Assembly (NCBI GenBank): GCA_012517385.1
Contig: JAAYUZ010000068.1
Coordinates: 1-43,903 of the forward strand
Direction of reading: 5' to 3'
From: Treponema sp.
GTDB lineage: Bacteria > Spirochaetota > Spirochaetia > Treponematales > Breznakiellaceae
Length of the DNA stretch: 43,903 bases
Shown here: positions 1 to 9,336 of the stretch, piece by piece
How the letters are laid out: each line of letters starts with the position of its first letter
Position numbering within the stretch: the first letter of the stretch is position 1
The notes under the pieces: model-generated
The model's database searches: none
What the model was told of the DNA's origin: nothing
Seen by the model: only the letters and a program-made list of their open reading frames with translations
Position numbers and translations under genes: made by a program

Positions 1-116
1 ACCACCGCATTAAAGTCCCCTTCATGGGGCAGGGAAGATGTCCAAAGGGGGATATTATTTTCAGCAAGCACCATCTTAAGACTTGTTGAACCGATGTTGA
101 TTCCTAATGTGCGCAT
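1..116 (-). CDS. CoA-dehydratase activator-like ASKHA ATPase (5' part only)
   Basis: Only the first 38 codons lie inside the window; the rest runs off the left edge. The N-terminus reads MRTLGINIGSTSLKMVLAEN. This is the first phosphate-binding loop (GINIGSTS) of the ASKHA ATPase fold, in the form typical of BadF/BadG/BcrA/BcrD and 2-hydroxyacyl-CoA dehydratase activators. Those proteins use ATP to pass an electron to the iron-sulphur dehydratase. A GAGG ribosome-binding site lies about 8 bases before the ATG at 116. A good promoter at 258-286 leaves a leader of about 135 nt. Family assignment is by motif only; other ASKHA enzymes cannot be excluded from such a short fragment. Confidence 0.7.
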   Translation of the reverse strand, partial: MRTLGINIGSTSLKMVLAENNIPLWTSSLPHEGDFNAV

Positions 117-257
117 AGCAAACCTCGTCACATGCAGATAACCTGTCTGGACTGCACCTGACACTCAGGATGATCCAGGCAAGCCGGCGTTTTTGAAACA
201 TTTTGAGTTACCTGAGCTGTGCAAATTGTCTCAAGTAATCGGCCTATATGATAGGAT

Positions 258-286
258 ATAGTAACGAAGCGCAGTATTTGTATCAA
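258..286 (-). promoter_or_regulatory. sigma-70-type promoter for the gene at 1-116
   Basis: On the minus strand TTGATA (281-286) is followed after 17 bases by TACTAT (258-263). The -35 lies directly after the stop codon of the kinase gene ending at 290. The predicted leader (about 250 to 117) can fold: a CCTGA/TCAGG stem with a 3-base loop sits inside a CTGGA/TCCAG stem (around 140-180). Confidence 0.5.
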
Positions 287-289
287 TAG

Positions 290-2188
290 CTAAAAGGTGA
301 TTATAAGCGTCGTGCCCGCTGTACCCAGCACTTCCAGATGGCCCTTAATTTGCTGAACCAAGGTCTCGATAAGGGTGAAGCCCAGGGACGTTTTTGCCTT
401 CTCCTGCCAGTTTTCAGGCAATCCTGGACCATCATCGGCTATCGTAAAACACCGCAACCCATTGTTTTGCCGTTTAAGGCTGATTCGGAGTTCTCCCTTC
501 TCACGGCCGCCATAGGCATATTTAAAGGCATTGGTAACCGCCTCATTAAAAATAAGCCCCAGGGGAGTCGCAATATCAAGACTCACTTCCATCGGATCTA
601 TATCCATCTGGACTTCGACCCGTACACGGGTTTCGTAATAGGCGGAACTTAATTCATCCAGAAGCCGTTCCAGATAATCGGTCATCTCTATTGATGAAAA
701 CCGGTCTGACCGGTACAGGAGTTCATGGACCTGCGCCATGGTCCTGATCCGCTGCTGGGTTTCTTCAAGGAGGCCCCGGTCTTGTTCGTTGTTTAAGGCT
801 ATTGACTGCAGCTGGATGAGGCTCGATACAACCTGGAGGTTATTCTTGACACGATGGTGTATTTCTCTTAAGAGAGTTTCCTTTTCCCGCAAAGATCGGG
901 CCAATTGCTCCTGCATGTCATGCTGAGCTGAAGTATCCCGTACAATAAAGAGGACCAGGTCCGCTTCTCCGGCTAAACGGACTATGCGGGCTTCGAAATG
1001 CCGCCTGCCTTCGATTACATCCAGGTTATATTCGATGACCACCACATCCTGGCCGCTGAGGGCCCGGGAAATGGCATCCAGCATTTTTGTTGCTACATCC
1101 GGAGGCAAACCAACTTCTGCGATAGAATGACCTAAGAGCTCCTTTTCGTCGCCAATCAGGATTGCGGGATTTGATGTTTTTATATCGATGTAGCGCCCTT
1201 CCCGGTCCATGGTCAGAAACAGATCCGGCAGCGCACTGATAAAGGCCCGGTTTTTCCGTTCGCTGGCTAAAAGGGCCCGGTTTTTCTGGATCAGTTCTGC
1301 GGTACGTCGGGCAACCTCAAGCCTGAGAGCAACAATAAAGAGGGATAAAACAAGGGTTATACCCAGGGCAATAGCAAGTACGATGAGAATCGGGATCCAA
1401 TTCACCGTACGTCCTATGTGTTGTCCCATCCAACGTTCGTTAATTTCTGTATAGACCGATGGTGAGATAGCAGCAAACCCCTTGCTGAGCACCTGATACA
1501 GGTCCCTGCCATCCCGCAAGGGACTGCGGGTCTTCAGAACCGCCCGGTGAAACTGGCCTGAATAGAGTGTAAGGACTTTGTGGAATTCCTGGTCGAGCCG
1601 GTATTTATAAAGAAAATATTCCGCCGGAGGCTCATCAATACAGAAGATCCGAACTTCGTTATTTTTAGCAGCCCGGATAATAGTTTCATAGCTGGGGAAA
1701 AAGAGAAAATCCCTTATTCCCTTTTCTTTAAGGACTTCAACCGCCGCATCCCCTTCTTTAACAGCAATACGAAACCCCTTAAGGTCCTGAATCTTTGCAA
1801 GACCGCCAATACTTTTATGGGAGTAGACTGCTACAGGGATATCCGCATAGGGGGATAGAAAATCATAGAACTGTTCCCGTTCCGGAGTCCTGAAGATGGA
1901 ATCAATAACATCGGACTTACCGGCTCGCATCTCCGCCTGGGCTTTGGCCCAGTCCATCGCATCAAACTGGACACCTATACCCGTAACAGAGGACCAGGCC
2001 CGCCACTGGTCCGGAATTATTCCCTGTAGAGCCCCTGTTTCATCGCGGAATACATAGGGGGGATAGTTGTCATCACAAACCACCCGGATCTGGATAGGCG
2101 GTTTTTCTTTTTGTATATCATCCTGCGCGATGAGGGGTACTGAAACAAGCAGGACCACCCACAATGCAAGAAAGGGCTGGCATCGCAT
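290..2188 (-). CDS. SBP-type sensor histidine kinase (HisKA_2)
   Basis: A membrane sensor kinase. It has a signal peptide, a solute-binding-protein-family-3 domain (about residues 30-255, facing the periplasm), one strong membrane helix (WIPILIVLAIALGITLVL), a PAS domain, a HisKA_2 dimerisation domain with phospho-acceptor motif EIHHRVKNNLQ, and a HATPase domain with N box (NEAVTNAFKYAY), G1 box (DDGPGLP) and a short C-terminal G2 region. The SBP-3 domain suggests it senses a small polar ligand such as an amino acid. The reading frame also allows a GTG start at 2233, three bases after the prenyltransferase stop. I prefer ATG 2188 because a classical signal peptide begins there; neither start has a clear Shine-Dalgarno. 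No response regulator is adjacent. It probably shares a transcript with the prenyltransferase upstream. Confidence 0.85.
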   Translation of the reverse strand: MRCQPFLALWVVLLVSVPLIAQDDIQKEKPPIQIRVVCDDNYPPYVFRDETGALQGIIPDQWRAWSSVTGIGVQFDAMDWAKAQAEMRAGKSDVIDSIFRTPEREQFYDFLSPYADIPVAVYSHKSIGGLAKIQDLKGFRIAVKEGDAAVEVLKEKGIRDFLFFPSYETIIRAAKNNEVRIFCIDEPPAEYFLYKYRLDQEFHKVLTLYSGQFHRAVLKTRSPLRDGRDLYQVLSKGFAAISPSVYTEINERWMGQHIGRTVNWIPILIVLAIALGITLVLSLFIVALRLEVARRTAELIQKNRALLASERKNRAFISALPDLFLTMDREGRYIDIKTSNPAILIGDEKELLGHSIAEVGLPPDVATKMLDAISRALSGQDVVVIEYNLDVIEGRRHFEARIVRLAGEADLVLFIVRDTSAQHDMQEQLARSLREKETLLREIHHRVKNNLQVVSSLIQLQSIALNNEQDRGLLEETQQRIRTMAQVHELLYRSDRFSSIEMTDYLERLLDELSSAYYETRVRVEVQMDIDPMEVSLDIATPLGLIFNEAVTNAFKYAYGGREKGELRISLKRQNNGLRCFTIADDGPGLPENWQEKAKTSLGFTLIETLVQQIKGHLEVLGTAGTTLIITF

Positions 2189-2236
2189 ACCATTACTGTA
2201 CACCAGAAGGGGTAAAAATGCAAAAACTATCACAAC

Positions 2237-3142
2237 CTATGGGCGAAAGAGTATCCCCCACAACAAACCCAGCATGGGAATCAGGCTCTGGATTATGAAT
2301 ATCTTTGAGATACTCTGCATATTAGGGCCCTTGGTATCATGGGAATAGCCCCGCTGGTGCATGTGGGCATACTCCAAAAGGATGATCACTGCTGCAGGTA
2401 TGACAAGCCAGCCAGTAAGGGGCGGCAATATCCCCAGGAATGCAAGGATACCATATCCCAATATACCCAGGAGGCCCTCTATATAGACAAGGGTCTCTGC
2501 ACCGGCTTGACCCAGCACGATGGCTAGGGTTTTCCGTCCCGCCTCCGCATCGCCAGTCATGTCACAGGCATTATTAACCGAAAGAATTGCTGCGATAGCC
2601 AGGGTTTGGGGCAGGGCTGCCAGGACCGCCTGCCAGGAGATGTGGCTGGTGAGGATATAATAATTGATGATAAAAAACACGAGTCCCAGAAAGCCCCCGG
2701 CAAAGAGTTCCCCCAGGGGGGTAGATGATATGGGCCGGCTACCGCCGCTGTAAAAAAAGCCCACGAGGAGGGACAGGGCTCCGAGGAGCAGCACCAGGGG
2801 GCCTGTCATGGCAATGATGATAAGCCCCACCACCATGGCAAAGAGATAACAGAGGACACTCACCAGGAGGGCTGCGCCAGGTGATACCCCTTCATGGATG
2901 ATTACTTTCGCCGATTCCCGGTTAAACCGGGGATCATCCACATTCCGGTACCAGTCAAAGTAGCTGTTAAAGCCCGTGGTGCCCATGTCGACCGCCAGGG
3001 CAGAAATAAATACGAGCAGGGCCAGTAGGGGTGATACATGACCAGCCGCATAGAGGCTGTAGAGCAGACTGATACAATAGGTGGAGATGCTTACAATCTT
3101 AGTGCGGAGTTCCACAATCCCTGAAAATTGTTTAAAGGTCAT
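2237..3142 (-). CDS. UbiA-family prenyltransferase (MenA-like)
   Basis: An integral membrane aromatic prenyltransferase of the UbiA superfamily, about 301 aa with eight to nine hydrophobic segments. The first Asp-rich motif is seen as FNSYFDWYRNVDD (about residues 58-70). The second is NNACDMTGDAEAGRKTLA. Both bind the Mg-prenyl diphosphate. The layout is most like 1,4-dihydroxy-2-naphthoate polyprenyltransferase (MenA), the membrane step of menaquinone synthesis, but no other men gene is visible here, so the acceptor is unproven. ATG 3142 is chosen because the conserved region begins there; the frame opens at 3178. It is followed after 3 bases by the sensor kinase, suggesting co-transcription. 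Confidence 0.75.
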   Translation of the reverse strand: MTFKQFSGIVELRTKIVSISTYCISLLYSLYAAGHVSPLLALLVFISALAVDMGTTGFNSYFDWYRNVDDPRFNRESAKVIIHEGVSPGAALLVSVLCYLFAMVVGLIIIAMTGPLVLLLGALSLLVGFFYSGGSRPISSTPLGELFAGGFLGLVFFIINYYILTSHISWQAVLAALPQTLAIAAILSVNNACDMTGDAEAGRKTLAIVLGQAGAETLVYIEGLLGILGYGILAFLGILPPLTGWLVIPAAVIILLEYAHMHQRGYSHDTKGPNMQSISKIFIIQSLIPMLGLLWGILFRP

Positions 3143-3205
3143 ATCCTTACTGTATCCTGCCTGGGCTACATTATGCAATTATTCGCTTTTTACTCTTCAG
3201 GGTAC

Positions 3206-3211
3206 TATAAT
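3206..3211 (+). promoter_or_regulatory. -10 element (TATAAT) before the broken kinase
   Basis: A perfect TATAAT hexamer lies 10 bases before the ATG at 3222. Only a poor -35 candidate is seen. The transcript would have almost no leader, and no Shine-Dalgarno precedes the ATG. Confidence 0.35.
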
Positions 3212-3221
3212 CATAGTAACG

Positions 3222-3563
3222 ATGAAGAGCAAGAAGGGTATTTATATATCCATAAAACGGGCTCAGTATTACATAGTTCTCATTTCGCTCATACCGGCCC
3301 TCATCATTATCAGTATTTCTGAAAACAGACGGGCCCGGCAGTGGGAATCCATTACCGCCCAGGAAGCCCTGAACCAGGCCCGCAGCATTGCAAACCTGCA
3401 GTACAGTATCACCGAAGCCACCCGCCAGATGCTGGCTACCCTGGCAGCCCTCCCTGAATTTCAGCGTCTTGACGGAGCGGCCATGAAACCCATCCTGCAA
3501 AACATCCACGCCCAGAATAATGCCTACCTCAATTTTACAGCATCGATAGCGAGGGTGTGGTAG
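3222..3563 (+). pseudogene. N-terminal fragment of a Cache-type sensor kinase (frameshifted)
   Basis: This frame encodes a short basic N-terminus, a membrane helix (YYIVLISLIPALIIISI) and the first part of an extracellular Cache-like sensor domain, then stops at 3563 within the domain. The adjoining frame from about 3542 continues the same domain. Reading frame 0 up to 3539 and then frame +2 gives an uninterrupted protein across NFT and IDSEGVVVASS. One base missing near 3540-3541 (for example GGC reduced to GC) would explain the break. The ATG at 3222 is chosen because the membrane anchor starts there. It is either a true frameshift or a sequence error. Confidence 0.65.
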
Positions 3564-5008
3564 TGGCATCCTCACGGCTGGAAGCGGGGGTAAACCTTAA
3601 GGGGAGGCCCCATATAGAGGCGGTATTACATACTGCAGGATTTTCTCCCGGGGCCTATATTGTAGGACTGGTGGAAAATACACCCTCCTTTTCCTTTGCC
3701 TACCCTATCATATCAGCCAAGGGAGACTTGAAGGGAGCGATCGCCGCCACTTTTAAACTCAGCTCCTATGAAGCTTACATGAAGGACCTCAGCATTCCGC
3801 GGGATACCATATTGGGCCTGGTAGATCGCTATGGAACGAGGCTCTTTTATTATCCCCCCAGCGAAACAAATCCTATCGGGAAACCTATAAAGTATGAGAT
3901 ATGGGACCCTATGCAAAATGGGTCCGATTCGGACGTGTTATTAAACACCGGATCGGATGGCAAAAAGCGGTACTACGCCTACACAAAATTAAGGATAAGG
4001 CCCGATGAAGCGCCTTATATGTATGTGGTCTACGGGATACCCTATAACATCGTTCTTGATCGGGTCCTTCCCATACTCTACCAGGAATTGGCCCTTCTTT
4101 TATTTACCCTGGGAGCAGCCCTCCTGCTTACCCGCCTTGTATATGACCGCCTCTTTGGCTGGCGCCTTTCAGCCCTGGTAGACCTTACCCAGTCTATCGG
4201 CAGAGCTCCAGAAGCTTCCCAGGCATCACAGGGGACCACACATCCCGCTTTTCACACCCCCATCCCGCCACCCGCCCCGGACCCTACCCCTGACCTCGGG
4301 GTCATTCAAAGGGAGCTCTATACGTTGTATAAAACCCTGCAGGATTCTTACCGCAAACAGCAGGAATACGAAGTACATCTGCAAAAAGCCCTGCAGGAAA
4401 AAAGCATGCTGATTAAGGAAGTGCACCACCGGGTAAAAAACGATTTTCAGCTCATCCTGAGCATGGTGCGTCTCCAGAGTGAAAGCTGTGAGGATATCGA
4501 AGGATTCAGAGAATCCATGGAAAGCCGTATTGCATCCATGTCCCTGGTTCACCAGATGCTCTATGAAACAGGAGAACAGGGCTGTATTGATCTGGGGTCC
4601 TATGGCCGCAAAATCATAGAACTCGTCATCAGTCTGAAGGATACTCTGATACCGATTATTATCGATGTGCAAACCGAGGAGATTCCCTGCCCCCTCGACA
4701 AGGCGATTACCTTTGGGCTCCTTCTTAACGAACTTGTCATGAACAGTCTTAAACATGGTATTGCGTCCACCAGGGACACACGGTTTACACTGGACATCCA
4801 TAAAACAGGTGATCTGGTTTCGTTCACATTTAAGGACAACGGCATAGGGCTCCCTGAGAACTTTAGTCCGGAACATTCCCGGGGCCTCGGGATGCAGCTC
4901 GCCCTGGGCCTTGCGGAACAGCTCGGAGGGAAGCTCCGCTGGGACAGTTGCGGCGGAGCGGCCTTTCATGTGGACTTTCCATTGGAATGCGGGGTCACAA
5001 ATCTTTGA
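3557..5008 (+). CDS. HisKA_2 sensor histidine kinase, C-terminal part of frameshifted gene
   Basis: 483 aa. It starts inside the Cache sensor domain (about residues 1-160), followed by a membrane helix (LYQELALLLFTLGAALLL, about 180-200), a proline-rich linker, HisKA_2 with phospho-acceptor motif EVHHRVKNDFQ, and HATPase with N box (NELVMNSLKHG), G1 (DNGIGLP) and G2 (GLGMQL). The kinase core looks intact. GTG 3557 is only the first possible start in this frame; the real N-terminus is encoded in the other frame from 3222. If the frameshift is real, the product lacks its first membrane anchor and is probably non-functional. It is paralogous to the kinase at 290-2188 in its catalytic half. Confidence 0.75.
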   Translation: MVVASSRLEAGVNLKGRPHIEAVLHTAGFSPGAYIVGLVENTPSFSFAYPIISAKGDLKGAIAATFKLSSYEAYMKDLSIPRDTILGLVDRYGTRLFYYPPSETNPIGKPIKYEIWDPMQNGSDSDVLLNTGSDGKKRYYAYTKLRIRPDEAPYMYVVYGIPYNIVLDRVLPILYQELALLLFTLGAALLLTRLVYDRLFGWRLSALVDLTQSIGRAPEASQASQGTTHPAFHTPIPPPAPDPTPDLGVIQRELYTLYKTLQDSYRKQQEYEVHLQKALQEKSMLIKEVHHRVKNDFQLILSMVRLQSESCEDIEGFRESMESRIASMSLVHQMLYETGEQGCIDLGSYGRKIIELVISLKDTLIPIIIDVQTEEIPCPLDKAITFGLLLNELVMNSLKHGIASTRDTRFTLDIHKTGDLVSFTFKDNGIGLPENFSPEHSRGLGMQLALGLAEQLGGKLRWDSCGGAAFHVDFPLECGVTNL

Positions 5009-5067
5009 CCCTGGGCAGAAAGCCCTTATCTTGTAACGGACCCGTCTTTATATCATACTTTGCATCC

Positions 5068-5643
5068 ATGGAAACGCAACAGAATCTTCCTACCCCCTGG
5101 AAGCTATTTCTCCTTTTTTCGTCTATTACGACTGTAACCCTGGGTGGTGGTTATGTCATTGTGCCCGTCATCGGAAACCGCCTGGAAAAACTGGGCTGGA
5201 TGAACGAAGAAACCTATTATGACATTTTTGCCCAGGCTCAGGCCTACCCCGGCCCCCTGGCCCTTTCCACCGCCCTCCTCGTAAGCCTGAGGCTCTGCGG
5301 CGCCTGGGGCGCAGTGGCAGCTTTTTTTGGTGTAATCCTGCCGCCCTTTCTTGTCATCATCCTCGTAAGCGGCATGCTTACTACCTATGGGTCACTGCCT
5401 GTGGTGAAGCGCTTCCTCGATGGGGCGGGCTCGGTGGTGCCCGGCATCGTGGCGGCTATGGCATGGAAAAACGGGAAACGGCTCGTTAAAGACAGTGCCG
5501 GGAGGGCCCGCCTTATCCGACTTATAGAATTAGCAGCCCTTACGATCCTACTTGTGTTCTTTCCTCGATACAGCCTGCCTATATTACTGGGCGGTATCGC
5601 CTCGCTCTATCTTCTGGAGGGACTATGGAAACCATCGAAGTAG
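5068..5643 (+). CDS. chromate transporter family protein, first half
   Basis: 191 aa from ATG 5068. This is one half-size CHR (ChrA) family membrane protein. The family signature near the N-terminus is visible: FSSITTVTLGGGYVIVPVIG, then QAQAYPGPLALSTA. Four to six hydrophobic segments follow. Half-size CHR proteins occur in adjacent pairs that together form the transporter, and the partner overlaps it by 19 bases. CHR proteins export chromate or exchange sulphate-like oxyanions, but the real substrate of short pairs in anaerobes is not established. The frame is open from 4948, overlapping the kinase gene; ATG 5068 fits the family's length. Confidence 0.85.
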   Translation: METQQNLPTPWKLFLLFSSITTVTLGGGYVIVPVIGNRLEKLGWMNEETYYDIFAQAQAYPGPLALSTALLVSLRLCGAWGAVAAFFGVILPPFLVIILVSGMLTTYGSLPVVKRFLDGAGSVVPGIVAAMAWKNGKRLVKDSAGRARLIRLIELAALTILLVFFPRYSLPILLGGIASLYLLEGLWKPSK

Positions 5644-6155
5644 TCTGGACCTTCTTTAAGATCGGCATCATCGCCTTCGGAGGCGGCTGGTCTACCGTAG
5701 GTATCATCAAAAATGCAGTAGTTCCCCATTGGGTTGATGAAGGGACGTTCCGGTCCCTCATAGCCATCGCCCAGTCTACCCCGGGGCCGATTGCATTAAA
5801 TGCGGCAACCATGGTCGGTTGGTACCACGGCGGCATCTTAACCGCCATGCTCGCAACCCTTTCGGTGGTGACCTTTCCGGTCCTGATGATTGTCCTTACC
5901 ACCTTTCTGGCTAACCGGGTAAGCCTGAACCAGCAAAACCTGAATAACGCCCTTAAAACGGGGAGCCTGGCCATGATGCTTATGACCCTCTGGGTCCTCA
6001 GACCCGCATCGGCGGACCCGCTTCTCCTCTTTTTTGCCTTAGCAGCCTTCTATATAGGGGCCTTTACCAGGATAAACAGCATCTGGGCAATTCTGGGCGC
6101 AGGTTTTCTGAATGCCCTTCTTGGCCCCCTGATCCGTTCTATCTGGCAGAGATAA
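5625..6155 (+). CDS. chromate transporter family protein, second half
   Basis: 176 aa. This is the partner of the preceding gene, with the second copy of the CHR signature: FFKIGIIAFGGGWSTVGIIK and then AQSTPGPIALNAATMVGW. It starts at ATG 5625 inside the last 19 bases of the first half, so the two are translationally coupled. Several membrane segments are evident. It ends in a convergent junction with enolase, 94 bases away. Confidence 0.85.
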   Translation: METIEVVWTFFKIGIIAFGGGWSTVGIIKNAVVPHWVDEGTFRSLIAIAQSTPGPIALNAATMVGWYHGGILTAMLATLSVVTFPVLMIVLTTFLANRVSLNQQNLNNALKTGSLAMMLMTLWVLRPASADPLLLFFALAAFYIGAFTRINSIWAILGAGFLNALLGPLIRSIWQR

Positions 6156-6194
6156 AAAAAGGGACCGTACATGGCTGCCCATACTACGGTCCCT
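6154..6194 (-). terminator. rho-independent terminator of eno
   Basis: A 10-bp perfect stem (6160-6169 with 6185-6194) and a 15-base loop. On the minus strand it is followed by seven T (6154-6160). A second hairpin (6210-6217 with 6224-6232, one bulged base) lies between it and the eno stop codon. Confidence 0.8.
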
Positions 6195-6248
6195 GATACA
6201 CCTTTGAATACCGGGCACATGACTGCCCCGGTGTTAAGGTTTTTTCCC

Positions 6249-7604
<1,356 letters not shown>

Positions 7605-7617
7605 CCAGTCAATAAAC

Positions 7618-7647
7618 TTGACGGTATACCGCTGCCAGCCCTACAAT
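7618..7647 (+). promoter_or_regulatory. promoter placing +1 at the start codon of the UPF0158-GNAT gene
   Basis: TTGACG (7618-7623), 18-base spacer, TACAAT (7642-7647). Only six bases (AGAACA) separate the -10 from ATG 7654, so transcription should start at or beside the ATG. No Shine-Dalgarno is present. Confidence 0.55.
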
Positions 7648-7653
7648 AGAACA

Positions 7654-8574
7654 ATGCAGTTCGACTTAGATGAAGCCCTGATTGACCAGATACTCTTTGC
7701 AATGGAAGACCAGGACGGAGACTTTCTCCTGGACACCCAGGAAGGGATCGTCCACACCCTGGAAGAAATAGAAGAAGCCGGTGAAGACAGCGAGAATGAG
7801 GATCGGTATATCCCCCTGCCGAACTGGTCCTCCAACGATGGGTTCAGATTGATGGAAAAATTCACCGCAGGCTTAAAGAATCCTCCGGTTAAAAACGAGC
7901 TGACCCATGCGCTCGATCGGGGCCGGGGTGTATTCCGGGCTTTTAAGGATACACTCTCCCAATATCCTGAAGTAGAAAAACTCTGGTACTCCTTTAAGGA
8001 GCGGGAGATGCGTCGGACAGTGCTCGATTGGTATAACGCACTACGGGAAGAATGGGGCCTGGAACGGATCGGCGAAGAACCGGAAGATACGGAGGACCTG
8101 GTGTTAGAGGATTTCCGGTTTCGGCCCGGAACAACCGAGGATACCGAAGCAGCCAAAGATCTTCACAGGTCATGTATTGCTGAACTGGAAACCAACTTTG
8201 AACGAAACCAGGGGGGGCCAATTCCAGCCTTTCTTCTTTCAGGCTCTCAGCAGGACTGGCATTTCCCAGCCTCGATGAGCCTGGTAGCCGAAACCAGCCG
8301 GGGTGACTTTGCGGGCTACATTTCCGCCCATCAATATGAAAATCTTCTGAGTATCGAAGCCCTCGAAGTATACACCGAATATCGTGGATTGGGACTCGCA
8401 GAAGCCCTGCTTACGAGGCTCTTCGAAATGGTGCAACAACAAAAAAGAGATATTCGGTACCTGCAGATTGCCCTGCCTGCCCAGTTCGAAGGTTTTTCCC
8501 GGGTTTTGCACCGTACAGGATTTCAGGTTTACGAAAGCCGATATCTCTGTAGACTTAACAAAGCCCTTGAGTAA
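7654..8574 (+). CDS. UPF0158 domain - GNAT acetyltransferase fusion
   Basis: 306 aa. The first half (about residues 1-140) resembles the UPF0158 family of unknown function: an acidic start, RYIPLPNWSSNDGFRLMEKF, then ALDRGRGVFRAFKDTL and a WYNALREEWG tail. The second half (about 150-300) is a GNAT N-acetyltransferase fold. It has SIEALEVYTEYRGLGLAEAL, the acetyl-CoA pyrophosphate loop being RGLGLA, and a C-terminal HRTGFQVYESRYL. The substrate is unknown. ATG 7654 is chosen because the family begins there and a promoter ends just before it. The next gene follows after about 57 bases with its own ribosome-binding site. Confidence 0.75.
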   Translation: MQFDLDEALIDQILFAMEDQDGDFLLDTQEGIVHTLEEIEEAGEDSENEDRYIPLPNWSSNDGFRLMEKFTAGLKNPPVKNELTHALDRGRGVFRAFKDTLSQYPEVEKLWYSFKEREMRRTVLDWYNALREEWGLERIGEEPEDTEDLVLEDFRFRPGTTEDTEAAKDLHRSCIAELETNFERNQGGPIPAFLLSGSQQDWHFPASMSLVAETSRGDFAGYISAHQYENLLSIEALEVYTEYRGLGLAEALLTRLFEMVQQQKRDIRYLQIALPAQFEGFSRVLHRTGFQVYESRYLCRLNKALE

Positions 8575-8631
8575 AACGGTACAATATGCCACACTTTATC
8601 CAATAAAATAGAACAGGGAGAGAAAAATCGT

Positions 8632-9336
8632 ATGCCTCCTTTTACAAATGAAGCTGATGTTAAGGCTTTTCTTGCTACGGTTATGGATACCATCAAACAG
8701 GATGGGAATCCGGAGGTTCTAAACCAGTATCGGTCGCTGTTCCGCAAACAGGTACCTTTTTTTATGCGGTCCTATGTTTCCGCCTACCTGATTCAGCAGG
8801 CCCTGGAAAGCTCAGGCAATGGACGCCGTCCCTACAATAAAGCTCGCAGGCCCCATGCTGAAAATCGAAGGCCCACCAGAAACGAAAACAACCTCGAGAG
8901 CGAACAGAAAAAGCAGAACATTCCGGAAGAAGAATCGGCCCGTATTTTTATCAGTGTCGGACGTAACCGCCGGGTCTTTCCCCGGGAGATACTGTCCCTC
9001 ATTTTATCAGAAACAGATGTCCAGAAAGAAGATATCGGACTCATCCGTATCCTGGATAACTATTCCTTTGTACAGGTACGGAAAGAATGGGCTGACACAA
9101 TTATCGAAGCCTTGAATGGTAAGGTCTTTAAAGGAAGGACCCTTACGGTAAACCATGCCCGGAGCAGAAGCGATGAGGGATCCTTTTCTGAGCTCCCTCA
9201 GGACACGGAACCAGTTAAGGAACTAGAGACAGAGACAGAACCATCAGACAATGTAGACGACTACCACTACACCGAGGAGTCTTCGGAAACTGCCGAAACA
9301 GGAATAGCAACCGACTCGGAAAGGTCAGAAGAATAG
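8632..9336 (+). CDS. stand-alone DbpA-type RNA-binding protein
   Basis: 234 aa. Residues about 100-178 match the DbpA RNA-binding domain (an RRM-like fold that normally ends DEAD-box helicases): ARIFISVGRNRRVFPREILS, IGLIRILDNYSFVQV, NGKVFKGRTLTVNHAR. No helicase domain is present. The N-terminus (1-60) is a helical domain I do not recognise. A basic Arg/Asn-rich linker (62-95) and an acidic tail (180-234) flank the domain. It probably binds structured RNA, perhaps rRNA. An AGGGAGAG Shine-Dalgarno precedes ATG 8632. The 3' end overlaps the convergent gene by 12 bases. Confidence 0.75.
   Translation: MPPFTNEADVKAFLATVMDTIKQDGNPEVLNQYRSLFRKQVPFFMRSYVSAYLIQQALESSGNGRRPYNKARRPHAENRRPTRNENNLESEQKKQNIPEEESARIFISVGRNRRVFPREILSLILSETDVQKEDIGLIRILDNYSFVQVRKEWADTIIEALNGKVFKGRTLTVNHARSRSDEGSFSELPQDTEPVKELETETEPSDNVDDYHYTEESSETAETGIATDSERSEE

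Noticed and set aside
4226-4969. 247-aa minus-strand frame
   Set aside because: Antisense to the intact HisKA_2/HATPase part of the kinase; composition is typical of a shadow.
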